In this document: positions 10,682 to 20,092 of the stretch, piece after piece
Numbering within the stretch: position 1 is the stretch's first letter
How the letters are laid out: every line of letters begins with the position of its first letter
NCBI GenBank assembly: GCA_033977485.1
Contig: CM066983.1
Span: 111,505,580 to 111,569,579 of the forward strand
Source of the DNA: Hydrangea macrophylla
Lineage: Eukaryota; Streptophyta; Magnoliopsida; Cornales; Hydrangeaceae
Reading direction: 5' to 3'
Length of the DNA: 64,000 nt
Position numbers and translations under genes: made by a program
The notes under the pieces: generated by a model
Databases searched by the model: none
What the model was told of the DNA's origin: nothing
The model's input: only the letters and a program-made list of their open reading frames with translations

Positions 10682-11194
10682 ATGGAGAACACATACAAAG
10701 AAGAGGAATTTGAGACTTCATCAGCTGAGGTTTTCAAAATACCTGGAGAACCTGCTATTGTCGTTAATGGACTGCCTCCTGTGACTCTGAGTGACGGAAC
10801 TCTTTTTCTCTCTCCTATTGTGAAAGATACAGAATTGCGCAGAAGTGTAGGTTTTGGTGAGTGGTTTGTAGGAAGAGGCGTGCGTAAGTTGTTTGGAGAT
10901 CAGTTCTATAACGGAAAAGTGACTGAGTTTGACAAGGAATCAGGTTGGTACAGGGTGGTGTACGAAGATGGCGATTTTGAAGATCTCGAGTGGCATGAGT
11001 TGGAAGAATTGCTTTTGCCCCTTGACATTACAGTTCCATTGAAAACATTGGCGTTGAAGATCATCAAAAAGAGGCAGAAACCAATGTATAGATCTGGGAA
11101 GAATGTGGGTAGATCTAGAAATAGCAGATCCAAGTCTATAACAACTGTGGAGGTGGTTGAAGAAGGATCATCAACGAAGTTCAATAGTTCATAG
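10682..11194 (+). CDS. PTM/DIR17-like Tudor-domain protein
   Basis: Predicted 170-residue protein. Residues ~15-60 contain EVFKIPGEPAIVVNGLPP and a short DGT motif. Residues ~64-113 match the Tudor-like module described for the plant PHD-type transcription factor PTM and the Arabidopsis DIR17-type proteins, with GRGVRKLFGDQFYNGKVTEF, then GWYRVVYEDGDFEDLEWHE. Residues ~125-151 are strongly basic (KIIKKRQK, RSRNSRSK), a plausible nuclear signal. The family is small and poorly understood. Despite the DIR17 name it has no dirigent barrel. A chromatin- or histone-reading role is inferred from the fold. The start ATG follows an A-rich leader with in-frame stops upstream, and the length is usual for the short members. 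Upstream AG sites (GTGCAG at ~10632, AACAG at ~10677) allow a 5' UTR intron. Its promoter region overlaps the end of the inverted PPR copy. Confidence 0.82.
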   Translation: MENTYKEEEFETSSAEVFKIPGEPAIVVNGLPPVTLSDGTLFLSPIVKDTELRRSVGFGEWFVGRGVRKLFGDQFYNGKVTEFDKESGWYRVVYEDGDFEDLEWHELEELLLPLDITVPLKTLALKIIKKRQKPMYRSGKNVGRSRNSRSKSITTVEVVEEGSSTKFNSS

Positions 11195-11590
11195 AAGTCA
11201 ACTAGGACTGATGAAAAAAATTCGAAAGAACCCATTTGGTTTGGAATGTTGAAACCACAGTTTTGAGTGTGGAATTCTCAACCTGCAGAGAAAAAGCTTT
11301 TTGGTTTTACTGTGTTTGCTATGCATGCATGGCAAGTTCAGATGATGGGCTTGAAATCATATGATCTGTTCTGTTTCCATAAATGCCTATTGGCTACTTA
11401 TGACCTATCTCAGAATTTATCCTTTCAATGGCAAAGTTGTATGAGGAATAGTTCTAACTTGACTTCCTTCTTAATATGGATTGAGTTTGTTCCAAATTAT
11501 TCACAAGAAATCTGATATTAGTTTTATGCTTGCCGTCAGCCACCTAGGACAACTCTCCTTTATCGGGCCTTCAGCTTTGGGACCAGTAGT
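11195..11590 (+). other. 3' flank of the PTM/DIR17-like gene
   Basis: Probable 3' UTR and flank. An open frame at 11267-11515 has no recognisable similarity and is not called. No clear poly-A signal was picked out by eye. Confidence 0.4.
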
Positions 11591-11592
11591 GT

Positions 11593-11596
<4 letters not shown>

Positions 11597-11660
<64 letters not shown>
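11597..11660 (+). repeat. (CT)n microsatellite
   Basis: Uninterrupted CT dinucleotides over about 64 bp. A (CCT)n run of about 40 bp follows at 11787-11826. Pyrimidine runs of this kind are common in plant 5' leaders. Confidence 0.95.
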
Positions 11661-11664
<4 letters not shown>

Positions 11665-11829
11665 TCTTTAGCATAATGTGTCCATATCTGTCTTTTAACA
11701 TTCATAGCTGTTGTAAGTCCACATCGCCCTATTCCTCAACATCAGCGTCGTCTTCCTTCTTCGTTTCACTTCGATGCTTTAACGTCCCCTCCTCCTCCTC
11801 CTCCTCCTCCTCCTCCTCCTCCTCTTCCT

Positions 11830-13322
11830 CTCTCTCTCTCTAGAAGCTCTCTCTCGATGACCAAATCCATAACCGAAGCGGCGAAGCCTCACTCTCAACA
11901 TTTCACTCTGTAAACAAATGATCGATGTGAAGTTAAACTTCCAAGTGTTCAAAGTAAGTACTTCATTCATTTGCTTCAGTTTCCTCTTTTGATCCCGCAT
12001 TTCTGTTTTCGATTGATAGATACGTAACGATTCACAACTACATTTGTATTCGATCATTCTGTTCTGCATTACTTAGAATTGATTTGTACGAGAATTTTCT
12101 CTCTCTTCTGTTTGGTTGCCCAGAAAATTGATGGGAAAAAAATATGGAAATTCTAGATCTTCTAGGCTTGTCTCTCATGTTGCTTGGGTTATGAGAAGAT
12201 TACAACTTAGCTTTATAGGAAAAACGTATGAAAAGATGAGTGTAGGCTTGTGTGTTATATGATTTTATCGAGCGAATACCTTATTGATTGGGCTGCCAAA
12301 AATTGTTGATCAAGGTACATTTTGTGTATATATGAAAATCTGTCCATCCATATCTTACATTTCATATATATGTCTCTACATTTTGGGTTCTCTCTGCAGC
12401 GTGTGCCTCTAATTTTACTTTGCATTTATTTGTCGAAAATCAGTTTCTTTGAACCAGAAGTTTGAACACTGAGTGTTGTCTACCACTCTCGTTTGGAAAT
12501 TAATTCTCTCTGTCATTAAAAATATTCCTTGTAGAAAATCTATCTAAGGTCAAAAAATTCAGGTTCTTTTCTTTTCCTTCATTTCTTAAGTAACCAGATG
12601 TGATATTTTCTGATTTCAACAATTCTTTTCTAGGGTATCACCTGGATTCCTGTAATAACCTGGATTTCTGTAATAAGCTCGAACTATAGAAATCTCAGCT
12701 CAATAGCGTGGATCATTTTGTGACGGATCCACTTCGAGAGCAATGTTGGAGTAGCGAATCTCCATGCAAATCTTAGAAGCTGAAAACCATACAAAATTGA
12801 GGGGTCCATGGAAGATATGTTAAGTCAGCTTCCCTATAGTCTATGGGTTTGATTTTGATGGCAATCAAAATTTGCCGTTTCAAAATTACCTTTCAGCTGT
12901 TTGGATCTCCGTTGTAGCTAACTACTTGCCTTTGATTGTTGATATGGTAGCGAGGTACTTGAGCTGGAATGCATTTCAAAAGCAACTTGCAAACTTAATT
13001 TAAGCAAATATACATTTCTTAAGTAGCTAGATGTTAGAGCAGCTTTAAACTTTAGAAACCATTTAGACTTGCATTTTCTTTTCCAAAATTGAAACTTCCC
13101 CTTAATGGAAAATTTTTCTCATTTTCGAAATGATGACCTGGCAAGCATGTGCATCAGCCAAAAATTCCTTTTTTGAACTGGCCTTGTTGAATTTTATACG
13201 CCGGTACAAGTGGGAATCATCACCCTAGATGTAACTTATTGTTCTGTGATGGCTCTTCTTCATTAGGGTGGAGAGATGGCGTGCATAAGAGGAAAGGATT
13301 GTGCAGAAAGACCAACTTGTGA
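11830..13322 (+). other. Leader- and intron-like sequence before the NFRKB pseudogene
   Basis: The stretch after the CT/CCT repeats resembles a plant 5' exon. It includes a short frame starting at ATGATCGATGTG (~11918) that runs into a donor-like CAAAG|GTAAGT-type site near 11953. The next ~1.3 kb is T-rich and intron-like, ending with AG sites near 13264. This could be the old first exon and intron of the broken gene downstream. No coding similarity supports it. Confidence 0.3.
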
Positions 13323-14886
13323 ATGGCTGACCAAAGGGATATAGATGCACCGCATCTTTTGGTAGAATTGGCCAATGGTGTCTTGCGGTGTCCTAAGAAT
13401 GACCTTGGTTCATTAAGAAGAGACCTTGGTGTGGTTCAGCAGCCAGATGATCAAATATCAAATACTACATTTGCTGATTATAGTAGGCAACATGCTGATA
13501 GATTTGTGGGAAACAGAAAGATGAAGAGGGAAACTGCTGAAAAGTTAAATTTGCCATTCCAAAAGACCAACCATCTGGAAAGAAAGCAAATGAAAAAGAA
13601 AGTTGGCAGTGACTTTTCTTTGCCACAGTCAAACAAGTTAAGGAATTATTTTGTTACTGAGAATGAGAAAGAGAAGGATCTTACTAGTAGATTGGTCAAA
13701 AGAAGTCACCCTAGTGTTGATTCTTGTGAGATAGCTGGTCATGATAAATTAGCCGCGAAACATTTTGGAAGTAGAACAGCAATAAATAAGTGGGCAAGCA
13801 AAAGAAGGCGTTACCCACTTAGATGAACCAGTTGAATTTGCTTATTTACATTCTGGATTCTAAAAGTTGATAGATGGATATACTTATTCAAAGAAAAAAA
13901 TGTGTTCACGGAAAGCTAAAACTGGTTCTTTGGGTAGTGGTAGAATTTACTCCAAACTCCTCTAAAAGAGGAATCACGGATGATGTGGTGCCGGTTATAA
14001 AACCAGCAAAGAAGCAGAAAGTTACGTTGATCACTCCCACCCTTCATACCAGCTTCTCATTCTCCATTATACATCTTCTGTCTGCTGTTCGAATGGCACT
14101 GGTCGCTAGGCAGGCACAAGATTGTTCATCACTTGAGAAGTGTACCAAGGAGGGCAAAAGAAGACAAAAACAATGCAGTATCACTGAGAATGTAAATTCT
14201 GGAGGCGTCAGTGAGTCTCAGTCACGTGAAATGGAACGAGAGCTTTCATCTTCTCTCTCTATTCATCAAATTGTGCAGAGCTAGATCAAAGCCAGGAGAT
14301 CCTCGTATTCTTGAAACGAAGCAGCCACTTTTGGATTTAGTTAGTGGAGTTCTTAAGATGTTTTCTTCTACAATAGCACCTCTAGGAGCAAAGGGTTGGA
14401 AGGCTTTTACAATGTACCAAAGATCCAACAAAAGTTGGTCCTGGGTCGGTCCAGTTTCTTTCAAATTGTCACATGACAATCATATCAACGAAGAAACATC
14501 TCCCGAAGCTTGGGGGCTTCCTCGCAGAACTCTTGTGAAGTTGGTCGATTGCTTTGCTTACTGGCCAAACAAAGGGCAAGAGACCATTCGGCAAATCGGA
14601 AATCTTCCTGCACCACCCATGATACTGATGCAACCCACCACTTGAGGAAAGATTCCAAGGACTTGAGAACTCAGAAGAGTCTCGTCACTATCAAACCAAT
14701 CTGTGACGAAGTAAGGGATTATTTCTGTAGAGAAGAAGCTCAGAGGCACTTAATTCCAGAGCGGACATTTTCTTATACAGCAGTTGATGGTAGGAAATCC
14801 ACCGTTCCTCCTATAAGAAGGTGCAGTGGCAAGCCATCTGGAACAACCCGAGATCATTTTTTGCTTAAAACCAATTTTGGGTTTTA
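13323..14886 (+). pseudogene. Broken plant NFRKB-like gene (nuclear factor related to kappa-B-binding protein)
   Basis: Three successive frames give pieces of one protein. 13974-14280 holds VTLITPTLHTSFSFSIIHLL. After a small deletion at ~14280 another frame reads KPGDPRILETKQPL, then APLGAKGWKAF, SWSWVGP and SPEAWGLP to LPAPPMILMQ. A second shift near 14640 leads to RTQKSL, then RTFSYTAVDGRKS and RRCSGKPSG, ending in RDHFLLK at ~14871. These are hallmark blocks of the C-terminal winged-helix region of plant homologues of NFRKB (Arabidopsis At3g45830 type), a subunit related to the INO80 remodelling complex. The homologues continue about 100 residues further; here the sequence turns into A-rich DNA. 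The 167-residue frame at 13323-13826 is charged and disordered and probably represents the variable central region, though I could not align it. At least two frameshifts plus truncation make it non-functional. I cannot tell whether it arose by retroposition. Confidence 0.82.
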
Positions 14887-15528
14887 AAAAACATGTTTTA
14901 AAATCCAAATAAATATCAAATAAAATCCAAAAAAAAAAAAAAAAAACCAAACAGTTTTCTAGATTTGGATATTTGCATAATTGTGAAACAAAAACTATCA
15001 CAACTAATATGTTCATGAGGCTTTAATCTGTTCATAATAGTTAAGTGCCAATAGGCTATAAATCAAAATCCTTATCAACCCACTGGTGAGAGGAAAAAAA
15101 GGCTACTGAAAGTAGTTGTTGATAACTTGATGATGTGCATGCACCACATGCTCAACAAATATATATATATATATATATAATTGATTTGAGTATTTGACCA
15201 TTCTTCAGTCAATTTGGACTTGCCATTTTAATGGTCTCAAGCACGTCTAAGCAGATCAGACGCACAGACTTGAAGGAGAAATTTAATAAAATAAAATATT
15301 TCAAGATTGAACAATCCGATGTGTATGAGACGAATTTCCACAAATCCGAATATGAACTATTATTTTCTCTCACTATTGTCCACAAACCTGTTTATTTCGA
15401 TAATAACAATATTACAGACAGATGAATTATGGAAACTTGATAACCACTGCGAGATCAAGTATGAAATCATGCCCGAGTTTCCAAAAAAAAATTTAGGGTT
15501 TTGATTGTCTCCCTCTACGTAGATAATC
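14887..15528. other. Intergenic, A-rich
   Basis: Contains an A-run at ~14929-14946 and a (TA)n repeat at ~15160-15179. Short open frames at 15231-15504 have no recognisable similarity. Nothing else is supported. Confidence 0.5.
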
Positions 15529-15920
15529 TGTCATGAATCAAATAGGGTGAACCATTTCTGCCATTGGTATAGTCTTTTGAAATGCGATTTGTGGTTAAAG
15601 ATGTGGTTTGAAATGTGTGTGTAGCATTTCTCATAATAGATTGTGTATGGGCTTGTATTAGTGGGTCCACGGTAGTGGGAGGTTGGTAGTTAGAGTACTA
15701 GTTACTCTTTAAAAGAGCTGGAGAGTCTCTGTTTTGGGTGTGCAGTAACAAAATTGTAATTCCATTTTTTTTTTCTCTCTCTCTCTCTCTACAAATCCTT
15801 TTATGTCTGTCTATCTCTCTGGTTCTTCTTCCTTCTTTCTTCTCTGAATGCTTCTCTTTATTTTCTGTAACTTCAAGCAATATAATTGTGGTTTGATAGT
15901 AAGTATCAAAGATCCTTACA
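15529..15920 (+). repeat. 5' LTR
   Basis: 392 bp, TG...CA ends, containing a CT-rich stretch typical of R/U5. It aligns with 17726-19048 once the nested insertion is removed. The 3' copy lacks ~45 bp found here near 15590-15635. Confidence 0.93.
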
Positions 15921-15922
15921 AG

Positions 15923-15934
15923 TGGTATCAAAGC
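15923..15934 (+). other. Primer-binding site for initiator tRNA-Met
   Basis: TGGTATCAAAGC lies 2 bp after the 5' LTR. It differs by one base from TGGTATCAGAGC, the complement of the plant initiator tRNA-Met 3' end. Confidence 0.9.
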
Positions 15935-16529
15935 ATGATCTTGGCACCTCATTTTTTTCACTCTTCTTTACTCTTCCACCTTTGATTCTTCTCTTTCTCT
16001 TTGAGTTCTGTAATTCTCTTCATCTTCTTCTTTGATTCAACTCCTTTATTCTCTCTCTATTTTTGTTACAAGTTTTGGCATTACGGATGTTTGATAAAAT
16101 GTCAGTGCGAGCACTCTTCTGGGCAAAATCTTCAAGAAATCACCATTGAAGCAATTTCAAGAGCTCGATTATGTGATTATGGAATTACAAAAATAAAATT
16201 CGTTTTGCTCTCTCATTTTTGATACCTCTTCTCTGAACCTATTCCTCTTCTTAAATTTCTTGTTCTTTCTGTTACAATGGTGAATCAAACCGTAAGGAGA
16301 TTTGGTTCCATTTTCTCTTTCTTCCTCTTTGATCTTGTTACTCTCTCTACAATCATCTTTTCTTTCCTAAATTTCTGCAATTCTTCTCTAAATTCCATCA
16401 ATTTCTATCTCCTCCTCTCCAGAATTCTTTCAAGTTCTCAAGAAAACCGATATTAAGTCTTAGTAAGTAAGAACATATATTGCCGCAATTGAAACCAAAA
16501 AGTGAAATCCTTCAAGTTGAAGGTCAATT

Positions 16530-17660
16530 GTGGAATCCAAGGTGAAGAGCTGGGAAATTACATGTGATCAGGTTGATGCCAAATTGGATTACATGCTATG
16601 GTGCTTCCAAGATAAGTGCTTAGATAGGGGAAGCGAAGCTTCTGTCAGACCCATTTTTGTGTCACAAAATGTTGATTCTGTGCATAAGTATGTAGCCAGA
16701 TTTGAGGAATAGAAATCAAGGGATTGGGCAAGAGAATTGGATGTTCCTGAGAGTTACTTTGTATCAGTCTTCGTTAGTGGGTTGAGGGAAGAAATCAAGG
16801 TCATGGTACAGGTATTAGAGCCCCAAAACGTGTCACGTGCATGGGCCATAGCCGCAATGCAAGAAGGGGTCCTCATGTCCCTTAGGAAGAGGCCAGAAAA
16901 TGGGTTATCAACCACTTTAGATAATTATTCCCCAAATTATGAGTAGATTTGTGGCCAATTTGGGATAAACTTGGAAGAAAATATAGTACCAGAAGAGGAG
17001 GGACTTAGTAGTTGCAACGGTTTGTGTACAAACTTTGATGCCCATCAATTCACTCAGGAGGACCAAGAAATGGCACTTGAAAAGGACTATGTGTTACCCT
17101 TAAATTCTGGGCAGCAAAGTGGCCAAATTAAAGAATATTTTAGTGAAGAAATAGCACCTGAAAATGAGTTTCTTGTTAAAGGTCTTTCTGCTGAAGAAAT
17201 TGATCCACCAAGGCATGATAAATTACATGCTAAAATCTATTTTGGTGCCAAGAGTTTTCCTTCTAGGAAAATTTTTGCACACAGTTGCAGTCAAAAGAAC
17301 AAAGATTCTATTCATTTTGACTTGGGGTTGATCTCTGAAGGTATTGAAAAGAAGCAAGACTTTCAGGAAATAGATAAATAAAATGGTTCATCAAAGAATG
17401 AATGTTTTTGGATTTCTAATGTCATTGGCGGAATTGAGTCTGCAACCCTCTTGGAAAACAAAGAGAATCCATGTTGGGGTAAACCTAAGGTAGAAGCAAT
17501 TTTCGAAGTTAAGAACTTGGTGTTAAAGATCACTAATTGGGTTAGTAACAAGATCAATGAAGACAATGAGTTTTCTTCAAAATCTGATGTAAAATGTGAA
17601 CTTGTGGCAAGTACAGATGCTGAGGAAACTAGCACAATTAGATCCAGGTGGAACAATTGA
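16530..17660 (+). pseudogene. Gypsy-type gag remnant plus unidentified acidic region
   Basis: After a frame start at 16530, the region 16680-16870 reads as a retrotransposon gag segment (VARFEE, a stop, then ELDVPESYFVSVFVSGLREE, then AWAIAAMQE). This matches the common plant Ty3/gypsy gag motif of a PESYFVSSFISGL kind. In-frame stops occur after FEE (~16710) and after NYE (~16944). The frame 16971-17381 then gives 136 residues rich in E, D and K that I do not recognise, and a third piece ends at 17660. Just before the 3' LTR the sequence CCTTGAGGACAAGG resembles the LEDK tail often seen at the end of gypsy polyproteins, so most of pol has probably been deleted. Confidence 0.75.
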
Positions 17661-17725
17661 AGGTCTTGTGCCTATTCTTTCATTTTTATCCTTGAGGACA
17701 AGGATGTATTCAAGGGAGGTATATT

Positions 17726-19048
17726 TGTCATGATTAATCAAATAGGGTGAACCATTTCAGCCATTGGTGTAGTCTTTTGCAATGTTTTGAAACCCAGACC
17801 GTTCATCGAACCGGAAAAATGCCCGGGTCACGGGTTACTGGTTCAACCGTCGGGTGAACCGGAATTAAACCGTGATGTCAAAATTACGTAATTAATATAT
17901 TTGTTTTTAAACATTAATAGTATAATATAATTAAATAATACTGGAGTATTAAAAACCACTAAAAATTTATAAATTGATTCTCACACTTCCATACAATTAT
18001 TGTTATTGTCATAAATAATTCACAAGGCAACATGAAGGGCAACTTACACCTATACATTGGAAGCCAACATACATTGGAAACCAACTTACACGTATGGACC
18101 ATGGTACAACTTCCAAGGACTAATCTAGGGAATCGAGGCGGCAAATTTTCAAGATCTGTATGTTTCAAAGAGTAGTGAATCAACATGATATTATAAATGT
18201 CAAGATCTGTATGTTTCATTTTTTCAAAAATACGTCTTTCTGTATTACCCAAGAATCAAAAGTTCAAGAAACTAGGAAGAGAGAGAGGGGGAAAAGATGA
18301 TACCTCTTTCAGAAATACAAGAGGAAGAGACTAAAGAGAAAGAAGAGAAAAAGGATAATACCTCTTTGAAAAATGAAAATAAAATCGACGGAAGGGTGGC
18401 GACGGCGACGAGTGGCGGCACGAGTCGACGGCCGGCGATGGGGCTGGTGGTCTCTGTGGGGGCCGCTATCATCAATTGCAGGGGCTGAGAAAATGTTTCT
18501 CAGTTTTCGAAAATTTGTGGTGACCTAAAATTTTTTATTCTTTTTTTATACTATACAGTATACACGAACCGCCCGGGTTAGTTGAACCGGTAATGGGTTT
18601 TTAGATTTCCGGTTCAACCGGGCGGGTTGAACGGTTTCCAATTTTGAGGCCGGTTTTTCTTCCAAGGACGGTTCCCGGTTTGGACCAGCCCGTTTCTTGG
18701 ACCGGTTGGCGGGTTGAACGGTCGAACCGTCCGGTCCGGGTTGGGTTTTAAAACCTTGGTCTTTTGAAATGCAATTACTCGTAATAGATTGTGTATGGGC
18801 TTGTATTAGTGGGTCCACGCTAGTTGGTTGGTAGTTCGAGTAGTAGTTACTCTTTAAAGAGTTGGAGAGTCTCTGTTTTAGGTGTGCAATAACAGAATTG
18901 TAATTCCATTTTATCTCTCTCTACAAATCCTCTTCCCCCTCTCTCTCTGGTTCTTCTTCCTTCTTTATTCTCTGAATGCTTCTATTTATTTTATGTAACT
19001 TCTAGCAATATAATTGTTGTTTGATAGTAAGGATCAAATATCCTTACA
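17726..19048 (+). repeat. 3' LTR interrupted by a hAT element
   Basis: The LTR sequence 17726-17779 continues at 18767-19048 and aligns with the 5' LTR. The interruption carries its own 8-bp target duplication. Confidence 0.92.
17780..18758. mobile_element. Non-autonomous hAT element with possible captured gene fragment
   Basis: The ends CAATGTTTTGAAACCC and GGGTTTTAAAACCTTG are inverted (2 mismatches in 16). They are flanked by a perfect 8-bp duplication gtcttttg (17772-17779 and 18759-18766), diagnostic of hAT elements. The uninterrupted 5' LTR shows the empty target once. Subterminal sequence is full of AACCGG/CCGGTT motifs. The interior at ~18270-18490 differs sharply in composition, with CGACGG and GGCGG codon-like runs. 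On the minus strand it reads as an open frame after a CT-rich leader, suggesting a captured host exon. No transposase is present. Confidence 0.92.
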
Positions 19049-19256
19049 TAATCAGCCCATGAGACTTTATGGGGAGACTCTAGGGATCATATGGGACACA
19101 ACCATATAAAAATATTTGGACTTCTGTTGGAGTTTTGTATTACACCCACTTGAAATTCGTTTTATCAAGTTTTTGGTAAAAGCTTCAAGAGCTTTAATGG
19201 CAGATTTGTTTTTGGCATAATATGGGTGAATCAACAACCTGCGGCTCTGATTCCAA

Positions 19257-19684
19257 TGTTGAAATTATGCACACACATGCATACGGGTTGGGTGTAGGTG
19301 TCTTACCTTGCGGAATTACCCAATGGATCGAATACAGCATTGCTACGAGCCCAACAAGATGTCCCACGAACTCTGCTCCTACAAAGTCTCTATGTACTCT
19401 CTTGTGCTTCTTATTGGTGTAGAAGGCACTACTAGAGTGATCTCCATTAATATCATGTGCTAAATCCTAAGGCTCTACTGGTGACGGCCTAGAGAGAGAA
19501 AACGTGAGAGAGAGGTGGCTGGCTTTTGAGTGTATTGTGTAACCCTTAATGTGTGTGCAATATTCATATATATAGGCACACACACCTTAAAAAATCCTTA
19601 GGTTTCCAAAGGCAAAAGCCCAAAGCCCATTGGATCCGGTCCAATGTATGTGGGTGTACCAATTACCCTACAATATTTCTTACA
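19257..19684 (-). mobile_element. Remnant LTR with primer-binding site (minus strand)
   Basis: On the minus strand a TG...CA segment (TGTAAGAAATATT at 19684 to CATAATTTCAACA at 19257) is followed directly by TTGGAATCAGAGCC, one base from the initiator tRNA-Met primer-site consensus. Internal sequence continues to ~19054, where the adjacent LTR element's target duplication begins. This looks like the 5' LTR and leader of a truncated, probably Copia-like, element. Family assignment is weak. Confidence 0.6.
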
Positions 19685-19705
19685 CATTTGTAGAGAGTTT
19701 AGTTG

Positions 19706-19883
19706 AGTTGTACTATTCTTCCCAAATTTTGTATCACAAATGTTGTTACCAACGCACGTGACAGTGGAACCAATCTCAATAATGATGGTGTACTACCTCA
19801 ATATCCTCCAATGAAAATAAAGTTACTCCACCACTACATGTGTTGGAAACAAACAAATTTGGGAAGCACAACATTACTTCAAC
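19706..19883. mobile_element. MITE, GAGTAATGCTATGCTTCCC family, copy 2
   Basis: Left end TACTATTCTTCCCAAATTT and right end AAATTTGGGAAGCACAACAT are inverted. The interior contains CCACTACATGTGTTGGA, shared in kind with the copies at 35960 and 52041. No clear target duplication was found, and the ends are approximate. Confidence 0.65.
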
Positions 19884-20092
19884 TAAATTTAAAAGAAAAT
19901 TAATCAAAGACCAGATAAAATGCTAATCAAACAATAGATACAAAGGAAACCAAAAAAGTATCTCCATAATGCTTGGTGGGGCAAACATAATGCTTGTTTA
20001 ACTGAGGTTGTTTTTGCAAGAAATAATAGATCAATGGGCAAAAACTAAATCCAGAGAACAATTGTCCAAGGAAGATGGATTGAGAGAGCTTC

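Larger units (their letters stand above)
15529..19048 (+). mobile_element. Complete non-autonomous LTR retrotransposon with nested hAT element
   Basis: Both LTRs begin TGTCATGA and end CCTTACA. The element is flanked by identical 5-bp duplications taatc at 15524-15528 and 19049-19053. A primer-binding site sits 2 bp inside the 5' LTR, and a purine-rich AAGGGAGGT precedes the 3' LTR. The internal part is only ~1.8 kb. It contains a gag remnant and additional coding-like sequence, but no reverse transcriptase, RNase H or integrase, so it must have moved with proteins supplied by a relative. A 979-bp hAT element lies in the 3' LTR. Confidence 0.93.
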
